This document shows, one piece after another, positions 8,701-10,169 of a DNA stretch of 10,169 nucleotides (the stretch's first letter is position 1; every line of letters begins with the position of its first letter). The position numbers and the translations under genes were made by a program. The notes beneath the pieces were generated by a model. It ran no database searches. It was not told the origin of the DNA and saw only the letters and a list, made by a program, of their open reading frames with translations. The stretch is from UBA4615 sp044342535 (lineage in GTDB: Bacteria; Pseudomonadota; Gammaproteobacteria; Burkholderiales; Burkholderiaceae_E), in NCBI GenBank assembly GCA_044342535.1, contig JBIIPQ010000138.1:1-10169 (forward strand), written 5' to 3'.

Positions 8701-8745
8701 CGCTTCAGCATCGAGGCGATCTGGTCGCCAGCGACCGAAGGGGGC
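8511..8745 (-). pseudogene. Broken relic of an alpha/beta-hydrolase gene, homologous to the gene at the right edge
   Basis: On the minus strand the segment 8700-8511 encodes AGRTTDEGPPELHALYRPSV onwards, through QPYLV and LLVVHSAADAQVDVEDGRLL, nearly the same as the hydrolase at the right edge (9 differences in 63 residues by eye). It keeps the acid-residue region (AADAQV) but loses all resemblance right after DGRLLA, so the strand and helix carrying the catalytic His (MDHVLK in the other copy) are gone. Upstream on the minus strand the match also breaks near 8701-8711; beyond it a different frame (VAGDQIASML, about 8709-8738) may continue the old gene, implying a frameshift or small deletion. 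No start codon or complete fold remains. The broken state is clear; the part beyond 8700 is a guess. Confidence 0.7.
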
Positions 8746-8982
8746 GCAAGACCGCAGTCGCCGGACGAGGCCGGGATGCCGCTGGCCTGCGCGGGCTACG
8801 GCAGCGTGCTGATGGTCACCGCGGCGATGGGGTTTGCCGCGGCGTCGGATACGGTGGTGGCCGTGCTGCGCGGGCCGTTCCGTCCGTGGCGCGCCGAGTC
8901 GTCGTCGACTGCGCTGCACGCGTGAGCGTGCGCGGGGTGCGCGACCGTTCGATGCGTTGCCCGAAACGCTGAAGGAGATGCG
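8746..8982. other. Non-coding or degraded stretch between the hydrolase relic and brnA
   Basis: Together with 8442-8745 this makes 541 bp without an intact gene. No reading frame here has a recognisable complete product. On the plus strand a frame ending at TGA 8923-8925 contains one hydrophobic stretch (GYGSVLMVTAAMGFAAASDT) that looks like a membrane helix and faintly recalls YhhN/lysoplasmalogenase proteins, but it has no start or partner helices and may be chance. I see no promoter or RNA gene. Confidence 0.4.
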
Positions 8983-9276
8983 TCAGCGTGTGGCGGCCTT
9001 GACCCGACGGCGTGGCGCCGCGCCGCCTTGCGTCGTCGCCGTCGCCGTCGCCCACGCCTCGACGTAGGCGTCGAGCAGCCGCCGGATCATCCGCTGGTAG
9101 GGGGCGTTCGAGCGGGACGCCTCTTCCTTGAAGAACTCGACGCTGCGGCGGCTCAGCGTCAAGGTGACCTTGACCTCGTCGTCCTTGAACGCGAGCTCGT
9201 CCGGCGACGGAAGGAAGTCGGCCACCACGCGCGGTTCGCCGATCGGTTCGTCACGGTAGCGGGTTCTGCTGTTCAT
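8983..9276 (-). CDS. brnA: BrnA/CopG-type antitoxin
   Basis: This 97-residue protein has a ribbon-helix-helix domain: strand EVKVTLTLS (34-42), helix RSVEFFKEEASRSN (44-57) and helix YQRMIRRLLDAYVEAW (60-75), the arrangement of antitoxins paired with BrnT toxins. The N-terminal segment (DEPIGEPRVVADFLPSPDEL) would lie against the toxin; the C-terminal 20 residues are basic and of low complexity. It would neutralise BrnT and, as a dimer, bind the operator in front of the pair to repress it. The ATG at 9276 overlaps the end of brnT by 26 bp, and AAGG sits a short distance upstream of it, so the two are translationally coupled with the toxin first. The family call is firm; the symbol follows from the pairing. 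Confidence 0.87.
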   Translation of the reverse strand: MNSRTRYRDEPIGEPRVVADFLPSPDELAFKDDEVKVTLTLSRRSVEFFKEEASRSNAPYQRMIRRLLDAYVEAWATATATTQGGAAPRRRVKAATR

Positions 9277-9553
9277 AGATCGCCTTGCCCTTGCGCCAGT
9301 AGCCGGCGCCGATGATGCGGATCGTCCCGTCGCGCCAGGTGAACCTGACCGTCAGCACACCGCCTGCGACACGCCCGAAGCAGAACCAGCGTTTCTCCTG
9401 CCCACCGTGCAGCGTGTCTTCCGCGATCACGCGTCGCCGATCGGCAAACGCGATCTGGGCCATGACGAATGGAACGCCGTGTTTCAAGCGGTTGGCAGCG
9501 TCCTTGCGCGTGTCCCACTCGAAATCGCTGGTGCGACGTCCGGATGATGGCAT
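9251..9553 (-). CDS. brnT: BrnT-family ribonuclease toxin
   Basis: The 100-residue product has the BrnT pattern: FEWD (11-14), NRLKHGV (21-27), FADRR (36-40), a central beta-sheet (RWFCFGRV, LTVRFTWRD) and IRII (78-81). BrnT proteins have a RelE-like fold and cut RNA in the cytoplasm, slowing growth until bound by BrnA. After IRII many family members carry Ser-Ala-Arg, whereas here it reads GAGYWRKGK (82-90); I recall a subgroup with this ending, so it is probably a variant rather than damage. ATG 9553 is chosen because it stands just before the conserved start of the fold and behind a palindrome; the frame is open 81 bases further upstream but with no family resemblance. No clear ribosome-binding site is visible. 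It overlaps brnA by 26 bp. Confidence 0.87.
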   Translation of the reverse strand: MPSSGRRTSDFEWDTRKDAANRLKHGVPFVMAQIAFADRRRVIAEDTLHGGQEKRWFCFGRVAGGVLTVRFTWRDGTIRIIGAGYWRKGKAIYEQQNPLP

Positions 9554-9569
9554 GAATACAGATTGAAGA

Positions 9570-9585
9570 CCATACGAATGTATGG
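9570..9585 (-). promoter_or_regulatory. Palindrome upstream of brnT, probable BrnA operator
   Basis: CCATAC (9570-9575) and GTATGG (9580-9585) form a perfect 6-bp inverted repeat with a 4-bp centre, beginning 16 bp upstream of the brnT start. It lies in one of the few AT-richer patches of the region, as expected for a promoter. Ribbon-helix-helix antitoxins such as BrnA bind such sites and repress their own operon, so autoregulation is likely. I cannot fix the -10 and -35 boxes with confidence. Confidence 0.55.
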
Positions 9586-9769
9586 CGGTTCGGGTGGGTC
9601 CCTTGGGTTCGCCGCATCGGGCGGCTGTCGACATCCTGTCGCGTCGAAGGGAGATCCGGCTCGCCCTTCGAACGTCTGGTCGATCTCGATGACCCTCGGA
9701 CCTAATCCGTACGGTGAGGCTGCGCTCGCGAACCCGAATACCGTGCGCGGTCGGCGCCGCAAGGCAGTC

Positions 9770-10169
9770 TCAGCGCGGGTCGTCGAGGAACCGCAGGATC
9801 GAGTCGGTCAGTCCCGGTGCCAGGGGCCGAGTCGGATCGGTGTAGCTCGCCGCATCCGGCGCGGCGCGCTTGAGCACATGGTCCATGCCGTAGATGATCG
9901 CCAGCCGCGCGCCGGAGCGTGCCGCAGCCAGCAGTCGGCCGTCTTCGACGTCGACCTGGGCATCGGCGGCGCCTTGCACGACGAGCAGCGGCACCTGCAG
10001 GGCGACCACGGCATCGAGCGGTCGCCGTCGCAACCATGACACTAGGTAGGGCTGCACGCTCGGTCGGTACAGCGCGTGCAGCTCAGGCGGAACGGCGTCG
10101 GTCGTGCGTCCGGCCTCGAGCCCGGCGAGGATCGCCTCGTGCGCCACCGTCAGGGGGCCGGATAGCCGC
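9770..10169 (-). CDS. Alpha/beta-hydrolase, C-terminal part (5' end outside window)
   Basis: The frame is open from the right edge to TGA 9770-9772, giving the last 132 residues. It carries the C-terminal half of a serine alpha/beta-hydrolase: YRPSVQPYLVSW, then LLVVQGAADAQV with the probable catalytic Asp, and IIYGMDHVLK with the probable catalytic His; the nucleophile Ser would lie beyond the window. Counting from the first whole codon at the edge these are D69 and H97. The family hydrolyses ester- or amide-type substrates; the substrate cannot be told from here. A truncated copy of the same segment lies at 8511-8700, and the brnTA pair stands between them on the same strand. The stop is 217 bp upstream of the brnT start in transcription order, so joint transcription with brnTA is uncertain. 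Confidence 0.8.
   Translation of the reverse strand, partial: RLSGPLTVAHEAILAGLEAGRTTDAVPPELHALYRPSVQPYLVSWLRRRPLDAVVALQVPLLVVQGAADAQVDVEDGRLLAAARSGARLAIIYGMDHVLKRAAPDAASYTDPTRPLAPGLTDSILRFLDDPR
9931..10120. repeat. Right copy of the 190-bp direct repeat
   Basis: This is the partner of 8511-8700, at an offset of 1420 bases with no gaps. It lies inside the hydrolase reading frame that is intact as far as the window shows. The repeat covers hydrolase codons from about AGRTTD to DGRLLA. The brnTA pair lies between the two copies. Confidence 0.88.

Noticed and set aside
8272..8919. Minus-strand frame of 215 codons as an intact gene
   Set aside because: Only its centre (about 8511-8700) resembles a protein family; both ends are unrelated and one end runs into the antisense of the lipoprotein gene.
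8755..8925. Plus-strand fragment with one hydrophobic helix resembling YhhN/lysoplasmalogenase
   Set aside because: One helix and a weak resemblance only; no start codon context, no remaining helices. Not listed as a gene.
9484..9762. Minus-strand frame of 92 codons upstream of and overlapping brnT
   Set aside because: No resemblance to any family, and it overlaps the brnT promoter and gene in another frame.
8442..10169. Transposon or genomic-island boundary around brnTA
   Set aside because: I looked for terminal inverted repeats, target duplications, tRNA ends and transposase remnants and found none; only the hydrolase direct repeats are present.

Overview
The window is GC-rich, densely coding bacterial DNA. 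The glycerol genes at the left (end of an ABC solute-binding protein, then glpR, then glpK), the periplasmic c-type cytochrome module and the codon style fit a betaproteobacterium, most likely Burkholderiales. That placement is an inference; no rRNA or other taxonomic marker is present.

Left part (1-2687), plus strand: the C-terminus of a periplasmic solute-binding protein, a strong hairpin, a GlpR-type DeoR-family repressor, and glycerol kinase 37 bp further on. Together they make a glycerol uptake, phosphorylation and control locus. The kinase lacks the fructose-1,6-bisphosphate loop of the E. coli enzyme.

Middle (2871-8441), plus strand: one very large gene for a 1856-residue predicted lipoprotein. 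Its modules in order are: lipoprotein signal, galactose-oxidase-like (AA5 type) copper-radical oxidase with the whole metal and Tyr-Cys site conserved, putative Ig domain, PKD domain, YVTN-type beta-propeller, di-heme cytochrome c peroxidase/MauG-like module with two CXXCH sites, L-type (concanavalin-like) lectin domain, and a C-terminal seven-bladed PLL/tectonin-like propeller with one cysteine pair per blade. It looks like a surface redox machine joining an H2O2-forming oxidase, a haem module able in principle to use or relay H2O2 and electrons, and two carbohydrate-binding modules. The 183 bp upstream contain an inverted repeat with a TTCG-N4-CGAA core like that of GlpR operators, a possible link to the glycerol locus.

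Right part (8442-10169), minus strand: a type II toxin-antitoxin pair of BrnT/BrnA type, toxin gene first, with a perfect palindrome just upstream. It lies between two directly repeated copies (about 88% identical over 190 bp) of an alpha/beta-hydrolase gene segment. The right copy is part of a hydrolase gene that is intact as far as it can be seen and runs off the window; the left copy is a broken relic directly behind the lipoprotein gene. I saw no tRNA, rRNA, CRISPR array or insertion sequence. The 184 bp between the brnT palindrome and the hydrolase stop (9586-9769) show nothing I can name.
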